The position numbers and the translations under genes are program-made. Under the pieces are notes generated by a model, which worked only from the letters and a program-made list of their open reading frames with translations, was not told the origin of the DNA and made no database searches. A stretch of DNA of 64,000 nt from Oscillospiraceae bacterium. Lineage in GTDB: Bacteria; Bacillota; Clostridia; Oscillospirales; Acutalibacteraceae. Every line of letters starts with the position of its first letter. Within the stretch, counting starts at the first letter, position 1. Shown here one piece after another: positions 40,621-49,458 of this stretch. Location of the stretch: the NCBI GenBank assembly GCA_025757685.1, contig CP107220.1, positions 335,501 through 399,500 on the forward strand, written 5' to 3'.

Positions 40621-41625
40621 ATGGGTATTTTTTCTAAATTCAGAAAGGGTCTGAAAAAGACCCGCACCGAGGGCATAACCGCCCAGCTGGACGATGTGAT
40701 GGAGAGCCATCAGGAGATCACGGACGATCTGTACGACGAGCTGGAAGAAGTGCTCATTATGGGCGATGTGGGTATTCCCACTGCCCAGCGAGTGATCCGG
40801 GATCTGAAAGCGAAAATTGAGAACGACAAGATCACCAGTGTGCCCCAGGTGCGAGAGACGATGAAGGACATTGTGTCCGGTATCGTGTGGGGCGGCAGCT
40901 ATCTGTCCCTGCGCACCAAGCCCTCTGTGATTTTGGTCATCGGCGTGAACGGTGTAGGCAAGACCACCACCATCGGCAAGCTGGCTCTGCGGCTGAAAAA
41001 TCAGGGCCGTAAGGTGATCCTGGGCGCGGCAGACACCTTCCGTGCCGCTGCCATTGAGCAGCTGGAAGTGTGGGCCAAGCGGGCAGATGTGGAGCTGATC
41101 AAGCACGCCGAGGGGGCAGACCCGGCCTCCGTGGTATTTGACACCATTGCCGCCGGTAAGGCCAGAAGTGCGGATGTGATTATTATTGATACTGCCGGCC
41201 GACTGCATAATAAAAAGAACCTGATGGATGAGCTGAACAAAATCAGCCGAGTCATTGAGCGGGAGCTGCCGGGGGCCTCTAAGGAGGTGCTGCTGGTGCT
41301 GGACGCCACCACCGGCCAAAATGCCGTGAACCAGGCCAAGGACTTTAAGGACGCAGCGGGCATTACCGGTATTGTGCTCACCAAGTTGGACGGTACCGCC
41401 CGTGGCGGCGTGGTGCTGGCCATCAATAACGAGTTGGATGTGCCGGTGAAGTTTGTAGGCGTAGGTGAGCAGATCGACGATTTACAGCCCTTTGACGCAG
41501 ACGCCTTTGCCGCCGGGCTGTTTGACAAGGCGCCCACAGAGGTGGACGAGGAGGAAATCGCCTCCTTTATCGGCAGCGCTGAAGCGGCAGCGGACGAAAA
41601 AGCGGAGAAAGGGTCGCAAAATTAA
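40621..41625 (+). CDS. ftsY: Signal recognition particle receptor FtsY
   Basis: A 334-residue SRP-receptor GTPase that brings ribosome-bound nascent membrane proteins to the translocon. A short N domain is followed by the G domain: GVNGVGKTTTIGKLA near residue 111, DTFRAAAIEQLEVWA, IIDTAGRLHNKKNLMDEL and TKLDGTARGG. The long acidic A domain of E. coli FtsY is absent, as usual in Firmicutes. Confidence 0.98.
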   Translation: MGIFSKFRKGLKKTRTEGITAQLDDVMESHQEITDDLYDELEEVLIMGDVGIPTAQRVIRDLKAKIENDKITSVPQVRETMKDIVSGIVWGGSYLSLRTKPSVILVIGVNGVGKTTTIGKLALRLKNQGRKVILGAADTFRAAAIEQLEVWAKRADVELIKHAEGADPASVVFDTIAAGKARSADVIIIDTAGRLHNKKNLMDELNKISRVIERELPGASKEVLLVLDATTGQNAVNQAKDFKDAAGITGIVLTKLDGTARGGVVLAINNELDVPVKFVGVGEQIDDLQPFDADAFAAGLFDKAPTEVDEEEIASFIGSAEAAADEKAEKGSQN

Positions 41626-41626
41626 A

Positions 41627-42214
41627 ATGGAATTTATCTTAGCAAGTAATAATCAAAAGAAGCTGGCAGAGATGCAGCGCATTCTCTCGCCCCTGGGCAT
41701 CGAGGTGAAAACCGCCGCCATGCTGGGGCTGGAACTGCCGGATGTGGTGGAGGACGGCGACACCTTTGAGGCCAACGCCGCCTTAAAGGCACGCAGTGCC
41801 TGCCGGGTTACCGGTCTGCCGGCCATTGCAGACGATAGCGGTTTGTGCGTGGATTATCTGGACGGCGCGCCGGGCATTTACAGCGCCCGGTTCTCCGGCG
41901 GCCACGGGAACGATGAGGCCAACAACGACCTGCTGCTGCAAAAGCTGGAGGGCGTGCCTATGGAGCAGCGCACCGCCTATTATGTGTGCGCCATTTGCTG
42001 CGTGTTCCCGGATGGGGAAGAGCTGACGGTGCGTGGCGAATGCCACGGGCACATCGGTTTTGAGCGGGACGGCAACGCCGGGTTCGGCTATGACCCGCTG
42101 TTTTTGGTAGAGGGCCGCAGCTTTGGCCGCTATACCGCAGAAGAAAAGGATAAAATCAGCCACAGAGGGCGCGCGCTGCGTACCCTGGCGGCAGAATTGG
42201 AGAAACGGATATGA
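41627..42214 (+). CDS. rdgB: dITP/XTP pyrophosphatase (RdgB/HAM1)
   Basis: A 195-residue nucleotide-sanitising enzyme that hydrolyses ITP, XTP and their deoxy forms. Marks: FILASNNQKKLAEM, ADDSGLCVDYLDGAPGIYSA, the GFGYDPLF substrate loop and KDKISHRGRALR. Starts 1 base after the ftsY stop and overlaps the next gene by ATGA. Confidence 0.97.
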   Translation: MEFILASNNQKKLAEMQRILSPLGIEVKTAAMLGLELPDVVEDGDTFEANAALKARSACRVTGLPAIADDSGLCVDYLDGAPGIYSARFSGGHGNDEANNDLLLQKLEGVPMEQRTAYYVCAICCVFPDGEELTVRGECHGHIGFERDGNAGFGYDPLFLVEGRSFGRYTAEEKDKISHRGRALRTLAAELEKRI

Positions 42215-42630
42215 CAAGTAAAGAACGGGCCGCGTGGCGTGCCAAGGCCAACGGACTGGAGGCCATCTTCCAAATCGGCAAAGAGGGAATCTCTGACAAC
42301 CTGATCGCCCAGCTGGACGACGCACTGGATGTGCGGGAGCTGATCAAGGTGCGAGTGCACCTGGAGTCTGCCCCCCAGTCTCCCAAGGCGTTGGCGCAGG
42401 CGCTGGGTGAGGCGCTGGGTGCCAATGTGATCCAGGTGATCGGCGGCATGATCGTGCTGCAACGCCCCATTGATGAAGAAAAGGTGCGCGCAAAGAAAGC
42501 TGCCCGCGCCGGAGACAAGAAAGTGAAAAAGAAAAAGGTGCACATTAAAGGTATGCGCCAGCGGCAGCGGGAGAAAGAAGAAAAAAATCCCTACGCCAAG
42601 TATGACCGACCCAAGTATTATGGCAGATAA
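42211..42630 (+). CDS. YhbY-family RNA-binding protein
   Basis: A 139-residue protein. The first about 95 residues are a CRM (YhbY) domain (LEAIFQIGKEGISDNLIAQL, VQVIGGMIVLQRP type segments), which binds pre-50S particles. A basic tail of about 40 residues (KKKKVHIKGMRQRQR) is longer than in the minimal family and could strengthen RNA contact. Overlaps rdgB and nadD. Confidence 0.92.
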   Translation: MTSKERAAWRAKANGLEAIFQIGKEGISDNLIAQLDDALDVRELIKVRVHLESAPQSPKALAQALGEALGANVIQVIGGMIVLQRPIDEEKVRAKKAARAGDKKVKKKKVHIKGMRQRQREKEEKNPYAKYDRPKYYGR

Positions 42631-43249
42631 AATGCGCATTGGCATTTACGGCGGGGCGTTTAATCCCATCCATAACGGCCACCTGCATTTGCTGGACACG
42701 CTCTATCGTGCTCAAACGCCTTTCGGCGGCCTGGACAAGTTGTTGATTGTGCCCACAGCCAATCCGCCCCATAAGAGCGCCGGGGATTTGATCCCGGCGA
42801 CGCACCGGATCGCTATGATTCGCTTGGCGGTAGAATCGCTGCCCTGCGCGGACAAAATTGAAATCTCCACCATTGAACTGGAAAGCAGGGAAAAAAGCTA
42901 TACTTATACCACGCTGGTAAAATTGAAAGAGATCTATCCGAATGGGGAATTCGTTTTGTTCATTGGCTCCGATCAGCTTTTTGACTTCCAAAAGTGGTAC
43001 AGGTATCAAGATATTCTAAAGCTGGCCCAGGTGCGAGCCATTACCCGGCAGGAATGCCAGCGGCAGGCGGTGGCGGATTTTTTGACCCGGAACAAGGACT
43101 TGGCCGGGATCAGTGTACTGGTAGCCAAGCCGGTGGTGGTGTCGTCCACCCAAATTCGGCAGCGGGTGGCACAGGGCGAGCGCATTGCCGATCTGGTGCC
43201 CGCAGCCGTGGCAGATTATATTCAGGAAAAGGGGCTTTACCGTGGATAA
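42620..43249 (+). CDS. nadD: Nicotinate-nucleotide adenylyltransferase
   Basis: A 209-residue enzyme that makes nicotinic acid adenine dinucleotide from the mononucleotide and ATP, the substrate of NadE, also encoded in this window. Marks: IGIYGGAFNPIHNGHLHL, NPPHK, FIGSDQLFDFQKWY and SSTQIRQRVAQGE. The start is uncertain: ATG at 42620 overlaps yhbY by 11 bases, while ATG at 42632 matches the family's usual first residues; neither has a clear ribosome site, suggesting coupling to yhbY. Followed by yqeK, the common Firmicutes pair. Confidence 0.96.
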   Translation: MADKMRIGIYGGAFNPIHNGHLHLLDTLYRAQTPFGGLDKLLIVPTANPPHKSAGDLIPATHRIAMIRLAVESLPCADKIEISTIELESREKSYTYTTLVKLKEIYPNGEFVLFIGSDQLFDFQKWYRYQDILKLAQVRAITRQECQRQAVADFLTRNKDLAGISVLVAKPVVVSSTQIRQRVAQGERIADLVPAAVADYIQEKGLYRG

Positions 43250-43817
43250 GGCAAAATACAAGCAATATGTGGAGTTGATCCGCAGTCGACTGTCCGACTA
43301 TCGCTTTTACCACTCTGTCTGTGTGGCAGAGGCGGCGGTGCAGCTGGCAGAGCGCTTTGGCGCCGATGTGGAGCAGGCGTATGTGGCCGGTATTCTGCAC
43401 GATGTGATGAAAGAGGAGGAGCCGTCTGTGCAGCGGGCATATATAGAAAAAGCCGGCGAACGGATGTCAGACCTTGAAATTCGCATTGGAAAGGTGTATC
43501 ATCAAATGAGCGGCGCCGCTTATGCGCGCCTGGAGCTGGGCATTACGGACCCGGATATTCTGCATGCTATTCGGTATCACACCACCGCGCGCCGGGGTAT
43601 GAGCCTGCTGGAACAGATTATTTACTTGGCAGATTTCATCTCTGCCGATCGGCATTATAAAGATGTGGAGACCATGCGCGCCAAGGTGGACGAGGGGCTG
43701 GAGCCGGGTATGTTCTACGCCCTGACTTATACCATTACGGACCTGGCCCGGCAGGGTCGGCCCATTCACCCGGACACGGTAGACGCCTACAACTGGGTGC
43801 TGGAGCGCCGGGGATAA
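43242..43817 (+). CDS. yqeK: HD-domain Ap4A hydrolase YqeK
   Basis: A 191-residue HD-superfamily protein. Metal-binding residues are H in YHSVCVAEAA, HD in GILHDVMKEE, and H in YHQMSG and RYHTTARRGMS. Members of this family hydrolyse diadenosine tetraphosphate symmetrically. The start is GTG at 43242, 6-7 bases after AAAAGGGG, overlapping the nadD stop. An upstream ATG at 43185 lies within nadD and is not favoured. Confidence 0.94.
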   Translation: MDKAKYKQYVELIRSRLSDYRFYHSVCVAEAAVQLAERFGADVEQAYVAGILHDVMKEEEPSVQRAYIEKAGERMSDLEIRIGKVYHQMSGAAYARLELGITDPDILHAIRYHTTARRGMSLLEQIIYLADFISADRHYKDVETMRAKVDEGLEPGMFYALTYTITDLARQGRPIHPDTVDAYNWVLERRG

Positions 43818-43884
43818 TGCAGGCAGCGGCAAGATCGTCTGCTTTTGCCGGTACCTGTATCAAATAGCGAGAAAGGATCTTTTA

Positions 43885-44241
43885 ATGGAAATTTTAGATA
43901 TTGTAAAAACTGCCGTGCGCGCCATAGACAGCAAGCAGGGGCTGGACACAGAGGTGATCCGCATTACGGATCTGACGGTGCTGGCGGATTATTTCGTCAT
44001 TGCCACTGCCACTTCTTACACCCAGCTGCGGGCCATGGGTGACGAGGTGGAGTATAAGCTAAGCCAGGCGGGCGTAGAGCCACACCACGTGGAGGGCAAG
44101 GCCACCGGCTGGTTGTGCCTGGACTACGGCACGGTGGTCATTCACCTGCTGGAGCGCAAGCAGCGGGATTACTACCAGCTGGAGCGTCTGTGGGGCGACG
44201 GCGAAAAACAGGATATTACAAGTTTATTGGAGGCAGAATAA
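43885..44241 (+). CDS. rsfS: Ribosomal silencing factor RsfS
   Basis: A 118-residue protein that binds L14 on the large subunit and blocks subunit joining under starvation. Marks: DTEVIRITDLTVLADYFVIA, TSYTQLRAMGDEVE, GWLCLDYGTVVIHLL and YYQLERLWGD. Preceded by a 67-base gap with GAGAAAGGA; overlaps leuS by one base (TAATG). Confidence 0.97.
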   Translation: MEILDIVKTAVRAIDSKQGLDTEVIRITDLTVLADYFVIATATSYTQLRAMGDEVEYKLSQAGVEPHHVEGKATGWLCLDYGTVVIHLLERKQRDYYQLERLWGDGEKQDITSLLEAE

Positions 44242-46646
44242 TGGAGTATAATTTTAAGCAGATCGAAAAGAAGTGGCAAGACTATTGGTATGCCAACAAC
44301 ACCTTTGCAGCCAAGCAGGATTTTTCCCTGCCCAAGTATTACTGCCTGGTGGAGTTCCCGTACCCCTCCGGCCAGGGCCTGCATGTGGGTCATCCCCGCT
44401 CTTACACGGCGCTGGATATTGTGGCCCGCAAAAAGCGTTTGCAGGGCTACAATGTGTTGTACCCCATGGGCTGGGACGCCTTTGGCCTGCCTACCGAGAA
44501 CTACGCCATTAAGAACCACATTCACCCGGAGATTGTGACCAAGAACAACATTGCACACTTTAAGCAGCAGCTCCAGTCTCTGGGCTTTAGCTTTGACTGG
44601 ACCCGGGAGATCAATACCACCGATCCGGAATACTACAAGTGGACCCAGTGGATCTTCCTCCAAATGTTCAAAAAGGGCCTGGCTTACAAGAAGGAAATGG
44701 CCGTGAACTGGTGCACCTCTTGTAAGTGCGTGCTGGCCAACGAAGAAGTGGTCAACGGCGTGTGCGAGCGCTGCGGCAGCGAGGTGATCCGCAAGAACCA
44801 GAGCCAGTGGATGCTGAAGATCACCGCCTATGCCCAGCGGCTGGTGGATGATTTGGACGACCTCGACTTTATTGATCGGGTCAAGGTGCAGCAGAAGAAC
44901 TGGATCGGCCGTTCCACCGGTGCAGAGGTGGACTTTGGCACCACGATGGGCGACACCCTGACCGTGTACACCACCCGGCCGGACACCTTGTTCGGCGCCA
45001 CTTATATGGTAATTTCTCCTGAGCACCCGCTGATTGAAAAGTGGGCGGACAAGCTGGAGAACCTGGACGCAGTGCGCGCCTATCAGCAGGAGGCGGCGCA
45101 TAAGTCCGACTTTGAGCGCACCGAGATGAATAAGGATAAGACCGGCGTGCGCCTGCAAGGCGTGATGGGCATCAACCCGGTCAACGATACGGAAATCCCG
45201 ATCTTTATTTCCGACTATGTGCTGACCTCTTACGGCACCGGCGCCATTATGGCTGTGCCGGCTCACGATACCCGCGACTGGGAATTTGCCAAGAAGTTTG
45301 ACCTGCCCATTATTGAAGTGGTTGCAGGCGGCGATGTGGAAAAAGAGGCGTTCACCGACTGTGCCACCGGCACCATGGTCAACTCCGACTTCCTCACCGG
45401 CCTTAGCGTGGAAGAAGCCAAGAAGAAGATTGTTGAATGGCTGACCGCAGAGGGTAAGGGCCATGAGAAAGTGAACTTCAAGCTGCGTGACTGGGTGTTC
45501 AGCCGCCAGCGTTACTGGGGCGAGCCTATCCCCATCGTCAAGTGCGACAAGTGCGGCTATGTGCCGCTGCCGGAGAGCGAACTGCCTTTGCGCCTGCCTA
45601 TGGTAGACAGCTATGAGCCTACGGACACCGGCGAAAGCCCCTTGGCTAAAATGACCGACTGGGTGAACACCACCTGCCCCTGCTGCGGCGGTCCGGCTAA
45701 GCGAGAGACGGATACCATGCCCCAGTGGGCCGGCTCCAGCTGGTACTTCCTGCGCTATATGGATCCCCACAATCCGGATGCTTTGGCATCGCCGGAAGCC
45801 CTGAATTACTGGGCGCCGGTGGACTGGTATAACGGCGGTATGGAGCACACCACCCTGCATTTGCTGTACTCCCGCTTCTGGCACAAATTCCTGTATGACA
45901 TTGGCGTGGTGCCGACCAAGGAGCCGTACCAAAAGCGTACCTCCCACGGTATGATCCTGGGCCAAAACGGCGAGAAGATGAGCAAGTCCCGCGGCAATGT
46001 GGTCAACCCGGACGAGATCGTGGATCAGTACGGTGCAGACACCATGCGCCTGTATGAGATGTTCATTGGCGATTTTGAAAAGGCTGCTCCCTGGAACAGT
46101 GACTCCATTAAGGGCTGCAAGCGCTTTTTGGAGCGGTACTGGAACCTGCAAACCATGGTCACTCCGGAGGAGACTTACAGCAATGATCTGGAGACCCTGA
46201 TGCACCAGACCATTCAAAAGGTGACGGAGGATATTGACCAGCTGAAGTGCAATACCGCCATTGCGGCGCTGATGACGCTCCTGAACAAAGTGTACGACAA
46301 GGGCAGCATCACCCGCGGCGAGCTGCGCACGCTGACCGTTTTGCTGAACCCCTTTGCCCCCCATGTAACGGAAGAAATGTGGGAAGTGGAGCAGTTCGGC
46401 GGTATGGTGCACGAGGCACAGTGGCCTGCATTTGACCCGGCCAAGACCAAGGAGGACACGGTGGAGATCGTGCTTCAGGTATTGGGCAAGGTGCGCTCCC
46501 GTATGACCATCAGCGCGGATACGCCCAAGGAGGAAGTGCTGGCCGCCGCCAAGGCAGACAGCAAGATCGCCGCACTGCTGGAGGGCAAGACCATTAAAAA
46601 AGAGATCTATGTGCCCGGCAAGCTGGTGAACTTTGTTGCCATCTAA
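44241..46646 (+). CDS. leuS: Leucyl-tRNA synthetase
   Basis: An 801-residue class I synthetase charging tRNA-Leu. Marks: the HIGH-type HVGH near residue 48 (PYPSGQGLHVGHPRS), an editing (CP1) domain with TTRPDTLFGATYMV and the TYGTGAIMAVPAHDTRD-like segment, the zinc-ribbon cysteines CTSCKCVLANE and CPCCGG, and KMSKS near residue 579. No T-box leader is seen before it, unlike many Firmicutes synthetase genes; it is instead coupled to rsfS. Confidence 0.98.
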   Translation: MEYNFKQIEKKWQDYWYANNTFAAKQDFSLPKYYCLVEFPYPSGQGLHVGHPRSYTALDIVARKKRLQGYNVLYPMGWDAFGLPTENYAIKNHIHPEIVTKNNIAHFKQQLQSLGFSFDWTREINTTDPEYYKWTQWIFLQMFKKGLAYKKEMAVNWCTSCKCVLANEEVVNGVCERCGSEVIRKNQSQWMLKITAYAQRLVDDLDDLDFIDRVKVQQKNWIGRSTGAEVDFGTTMGDTLTVYTTRPDTLFGATYMVISPEHPLIEKWADKLENLDAVRAYQQEAAHKSDFERTEMNKDKTGVRLQGVMGINPVNDTEIPIFISDYVLTSYGTGAIMAVPAHDTRDWEFAKKFDLPIIEVVAGGDVEKEAFTDCATGTMVNSDFLTGLSVEEAKKKIVEWLTAEGKGHEKVNFKLRDWVFSRQRYWGEPIPIVKCDKCGYVPLPESELPLRLPMVDSYEPTDTGESPLAKMTDWVNTTCPCCGGPAKRETDTMPQWAGSSWYFLRYMDPHNPDALASPEALNYWAPVDWYNGGMEHTTLHLLYSRFWHKFLYDIGVVPTKEPYQKRTSHGMILGQNGEKMSKSRGNVVNPDEIVDQYGADTMRLYEMFIGDFEKAAPWNSDSIKGCKRFLERYWNLQTMVTPEETYSNDLETLMHQTIQKVTEDIDQLKCNTAIAALMTLLNKVYDKGSITRGELRTLTVLLNPFAPHVTEEMWEVEQFGGMVHEAQWPAFDPAKTKEDTVEIVLQVLGKVRSRMTISADTPKEEVLAAAKADSKIAALLEGKTIKKEIYVPGKLVNFVAI

Positions 46647-46680
46647 CGGCAATTACACATTGTAATAAATCACAGACTTT

Positions 46681-46727
46681 GGACGGCCTCGGCAGTGCAG
46701 AACTGCCCCGGTCGTCCTGTATTTTTT
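46681..46727 (+). terminator. Terminator after leuS
   Basis: GGCAGT (46691-46696) pairs with ACTGCC (46702-46707) and GGACG (46681-46685) with CGTCC (46713-46717); T-tract follows. Confidence 0.85.
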
Positions 46728-46734
46728 GCCGAAT

Positions 46735-46763
46735 TTGACCGAAAAGGGGATTTGTGCTATACT
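46735..46763 (+). promoter_or_regulatory. Promoter for the NlpC/P60-like Fn3 protein gene
   Basis: TTGACC (46735-46740), a 17-bp spacer and TATACT (46758-46763) preceded by TGC (extended -10). Confidence 0.75.
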
Positions 46764-46793
46764 ATTCTGCAGATTTTTACAGGATGTGAGTGT

Positions 46794-48575
46794 GTGAAGA
46801 AAATACTAAGCGTATTTTTGGCCGCTTTATTTGTGATCTGTACTGCGTTTGCCGTGCCTGTGACCGCCTCTGCCGCCGCCCGGCAGCATGTGGAGAACGC
46901 GCTGGAGACCTTGCAGACCAAGAACGGCTATATTCCCGGCAAGTCTGCCAAGGTGGTGGGTAACTGCTTTGGCTTTGTGTCCGCCGTGTGCAAAGAGTTG
47001 TACGGCGTGACCTACTATAATGAGCAAATGCGCGGCTCCTATCGCTATAATCATACGGGAAATTATTATACTGTGGCCAGCAAGACCTTTTCTGCCGCCA
47101 CTACTGCTGCCAAGCAAAAGACGGTGGCGCGGCAAGTGATGGATTTTATTGTGGACAATGCGGCCGCCGGTGACGTGATCTCTTACGGTTGTGCCAACGA
47201 CAGCACCCGCCACATGCATACCGCCATGGTACAGCATGTAGACACAGAGAAAATTCTCCTTTACCATTCCAACTACGCCAGTGGCAATTACACCCCTGCC
47301 GCCTGTCATGTGGACACCGTGTACTGGGACAGCTTTTTGGACAGTCCCAACACCAATATCAGGGAGAAAGACGGAGATGTGACCTCGCTGAATAAATTTT
47401 TCGGTGCGCCCATGAGTTGCGGCAACGGTATGGGCCTGTCCTTAAACCGTTACAGCAAGCTGACCGGCAAGTATTATTTGGACGAGTGCACCTTGGCGGC
47501 GCCGACCATTTCCACCGAGCGGAAAAGCTGTACCTCCATTCGCTACACCTGGGGCGTAGTGGACGGTGCGGAGAGCTATACATATTCCGTAACGGACACC
47601 AAGGGTAAGAAGGTGGTTAAATCCCGCACCACCACCGAAACGGCTGCCACGGTTACCGGCCTGACCACCGGAGAGAAGTACACCTTTACTCTGGCTGCCA
47701 ATGCCACAGACCGCAGCGGTCAAAGCGCCAGCAAAACCATCACCTGCCTGCCGCCGGCTCCGTCTAAGCCACGGGTCAGCGCCGGAGACGAGGGCATGGC
47801 TGTCAGCTGGACCACCCGTGCCGATGTGAACGGTTATCAGGTGTTTCGCAGCACTGGGAAGAACGGCACCTTTGACCTGATTGCCACGGTGACGGATCCT
47901 GCACAGAATACTTATGTAGACGATGAGATCCAGGTGAATACCACCTATTATTATAAGGTGCGCCGTTATGTGCATATCAAGGACGGCAACGCTGCTTATT
48001 CCAATCGCTCAACTGTAACGGACGGCGTAGGCTTGCAGCTGGGTGTGCCCGGCCATATCACCACCACCCGCACCGGCACCACTGCCATTCGGATGAACTG
48101 GAATCCCACGGAGCACGCGGTGCGCTATACCGTTGCCTATCGGTTAAAGGGCGGCAGAAAGTGGACTTATTTCAGCACCACCGCCTGCAACTATACCTTT
48201 AAGAATTTGAAGGTCAAGAGCACCTATCAGTTCCGGGTACAGGCCGTCAGCCCCTTTGGCGCCGGCGCATACAGTGCCACGGTGTCCAAGCAAGCGCTGC
48301 CCCCAACCCCCGGCAGTGTGAAAGTGCAGCGGATCAGCGCCAAGTCTGCCAAGGTCAGCTGGAGCAAGTCCCAGGGCTTTACCGGCTATTACATTCTCCG
48401 TTCCACGGACAAGAAATTCAAGAAGAATGTAAAGAAGATCACTGTGAAGAGCAACAAGACTCTGAGCTATACAGACAAATCCGTGAAAAAGGGTGCCCGC
48501 TATTATTACAAGGTTTGTCGCTATACCGGCAAGACCGGCGGTAGCTATTCCAAGACAGTCAGCGTAAAAATCTGA
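46794..48575 (+). CDS. Secreted NlpC/P60-like protein with Fn3 domains
   Basis: A 593-residue exported protein. A signal peptide covers about residues 1-24. The first domain (to about 195) resembles NlpC/P60 or CHAP cysteine peptidases: C58 in GNCFGFVSAVCKELYG fits the nucleophile, followed by AAGDVISYG and histidines at 140 and 142 in RHMHTAMVQHV with another in LLYHSNY. Such enzymes cut peptidoglycan stem peptides. Four Fn3-like modules follow (for example IRYTWGVVDGAESYTYSV, MAVSWTTRADVNGYQVF, IRMNWNPTEHAVRYTV, AKVSWSKSQGFTGYYIL). The last is lysine-rich like the C-terminus of the protein at 26373-27443. The start is GTG at 46794, with AGGATG about 8 bases upstream and the signal peptide beginning there. 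Substrate unproved. Confidence 0.82.
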   Translation: MKKILSVFLAALFVICTAFAVPVTASAAARQHVENALETLQTKNGYIPGKSAKVVGNCFGFVSAVCKELYGVTYYNEQMRGSYRYNHTGNYYTVASKTFSAATTAAKQKTVARQVMDFIVDNAAAGDVISYGCANDSTRHMHTAMVQHVDTEKILLYHSNYASGNYTPAACHVDTVYWDSFLDSPNTNIREKDGDVTSLNKFFGAPMSCGNGMGLSLNRYSKLTGKYYLDECTLAAPTISTERKSCTSIRYTWGVVDGAESYTYSVTDTKGKKVVKSRTTTETAATVTGLTTGEKYTFTLAANATDRSGQSASKTITCLPPAPSKPRVSAGDEGMAVSWTTRADVNGYQVFRSTGKNGTFDLIATVTDPAQNTYVDDEIQVNTTYYYKVRRYVHIKDGNAAYSNRSTVTDGVGLQLGVPGHITTTRTGTTAIRMNWNPTEHAVRYTVAYRLKGGRKWTYFSTTACNYTFKNLKVKSTYQFRVQAVSPFGAGAYSATVSKQALPPTPGSVKVQRISAKSAKVSWSKSQGFTGYYILRSTDKKFKKNVKKITVKSNKTLSYTDKSVKKGARYYYKVCRYTGKTGGSYSKTVSVKI

Positions 48576-48582
48576 TTTTGCG

Positions 48583-48614
48583 GCAAAAAAGGCGGTGAGA
48601 CATGGCCTTTTTGC
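48583..48614 (+). terminator. Terminator of the Fn3 protein gene
   Basis: GCAAAAAAGGC pairs with GCCTTTTTGC around an 11-base loop, with a T-tract in the right arm. Confidence 0.75.
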
Positions 48615-48643
48615 AAGTATTTAGACATTTTTTGATATTATGC

Positions 48644-48672
48644 TTGACAATCCGTCGGTTATTGTTTATAAT
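48644..48672 (+). promoter_or_regulatory. Perfect-consensus promoter for rpsU
   Basis: TTGACA (48644-48649), a 17-bp spacer and TATAAT (48667-48672), all 12 consensus bases. GGAGGGA precedes the start codon. Confidence 0.9.
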
Positions 48673-48735
48673 CTTTGCGGATATGAAAAGAGTATTCAAA
48701 TACCCCTGCCAAACAGGTCGGAGGGAGGGAATTTA

Positions 48736-48912
48736 ATGAGCCAGGTTAGAGTTAAAGAGAACGAATCTCTTGACAGCGCACTGCGTCGCTTTAAGCGTCA
48801 GACTTCTCGTGACGGTATCATCCAGGAAGTCCGCAAAAGAGAGCATTATGAGAAGCCCTCTGTTGCCCGCAAAAAGAAGAGCGAGGCTGCTCGTAAAAGA
48901 AAGTACAAATAA
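48736..48912 (+). CDS. rpsU: 30S ribosomal protein S21
   Basis: A 58-residue basic protein of the S21 family: VRVKENESLDSALRRFKRQ at the start and HYEKPSVARKKKSEAARKRK at the end. The ATG at 48736 follows GGAGGGA; earlier in-frame ATGs lie upstream of or inside the promoter. Monocistronic between a consensus promoter and a terminator. Confidence 0.97.
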   Translation: MSQVRVKENESLDSALRRFKRQTSRDGIIQEVRKREHYEKPSVARKKKSEAARKRKYK

Positions 48913-48928
48913 GCTACATATTATTTGT

Positions 48929-48960
48929 GGGAGCGTGTGTTACGCTCCCGTTTCTTTTTT
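48929..48960 (+). terminator. Terminator of rpsU
   Basis: Perfect 8-bp stem (48929-48936 with 48942-48949), loop GTGTT, then T-rich tail overlapping the aroQ leader. Confidence 0.9.
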
Positions 48961-48974
48961 ACGGAGGTAAGATA

Positions 48975-49412
48975 ATGAAAAAAATTCTTGTGATGAACGG
49001 CCCCAATTTGAACTTGACCGGTATTCGCAAAAAGAATGTGTACGGCGCCGAGACCCTGGAGGATATTAATCGGGAGCTGGCCGCTTATGGCGAGGACAAG
49101 GGCGTGCAGGTGGATTTTTACCAGAGCAACCACGAGGGCGCGCTGATTGACAAGATCCATGCCAGCCGCACCGACTATGACGGCGTGGTGCTCAATGCGG
49201 GCGCTTACACCCATTATTCTTATGCTATTCGGGACGCGATTGAGGCGGTGCAGGACTTTACCCCCTATGTGGAGGTGCACATGAGCGATATTCACCAGCG
49301 GGAGGATTTTCGCCGGATTTCCGTGCTGACCCCGGTATGCGTGAAGCAAATTTGCGGTTTTGGCAAAGACAGTTACAAAATGGGTATTGATTTATTATTG
49401 GAAATACTGTAA
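48975..49412 (+). CDS. aroQ: 3-dehydroquinate dehydratase, type II
   Basis: A 145-residue enzyme that converts 3-dehydroquinate to 3-dehydroshikimate in aromatic amino acid synthesis. Marks: VMNGPNLNLTGIRKKNVYG with the catalytic region tyrosine, FYQSNHEGALIDKIH, VLNAGAYTHYS and EVHMSDIHQREDFRRIS with the active-site histidine. The arginine after NLNLTG-I and the YG motif are present. No other shikimate gene is in the window; followed by efp, a common Firmicutes neighbour. The ATG at 48975 follows ACGGAGGTAAG. Confidence 0.96.
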   Translation: MKKILVMNGPNLNLTGIRKKNVYGAETLEDINRELAAYGEDKGVQVDFYQSNHEGALIDKIHASRTDYDGVVLNAGAYTHYSYAIRDAIEAVQDFTPYVEVHMSDIHQREDFRRISVLTPVCVKQICGFGKDSYKMGIDLLLEIL

Positions 49413-49458
49413 AATATCTTTGTTATGTATTACAGATTACTTTTGGAGGTAAACTTAT

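Noticed and set aside
44172..46652. An 826-codon open frame antisense to leuS
   Set aside because: It lies wholly on the opposite strand of an unmistakable leuS, has His/Leu/Gly-rich composition typical of a frame shadow in GC-rich coding DNA, and has no recognisable domain.
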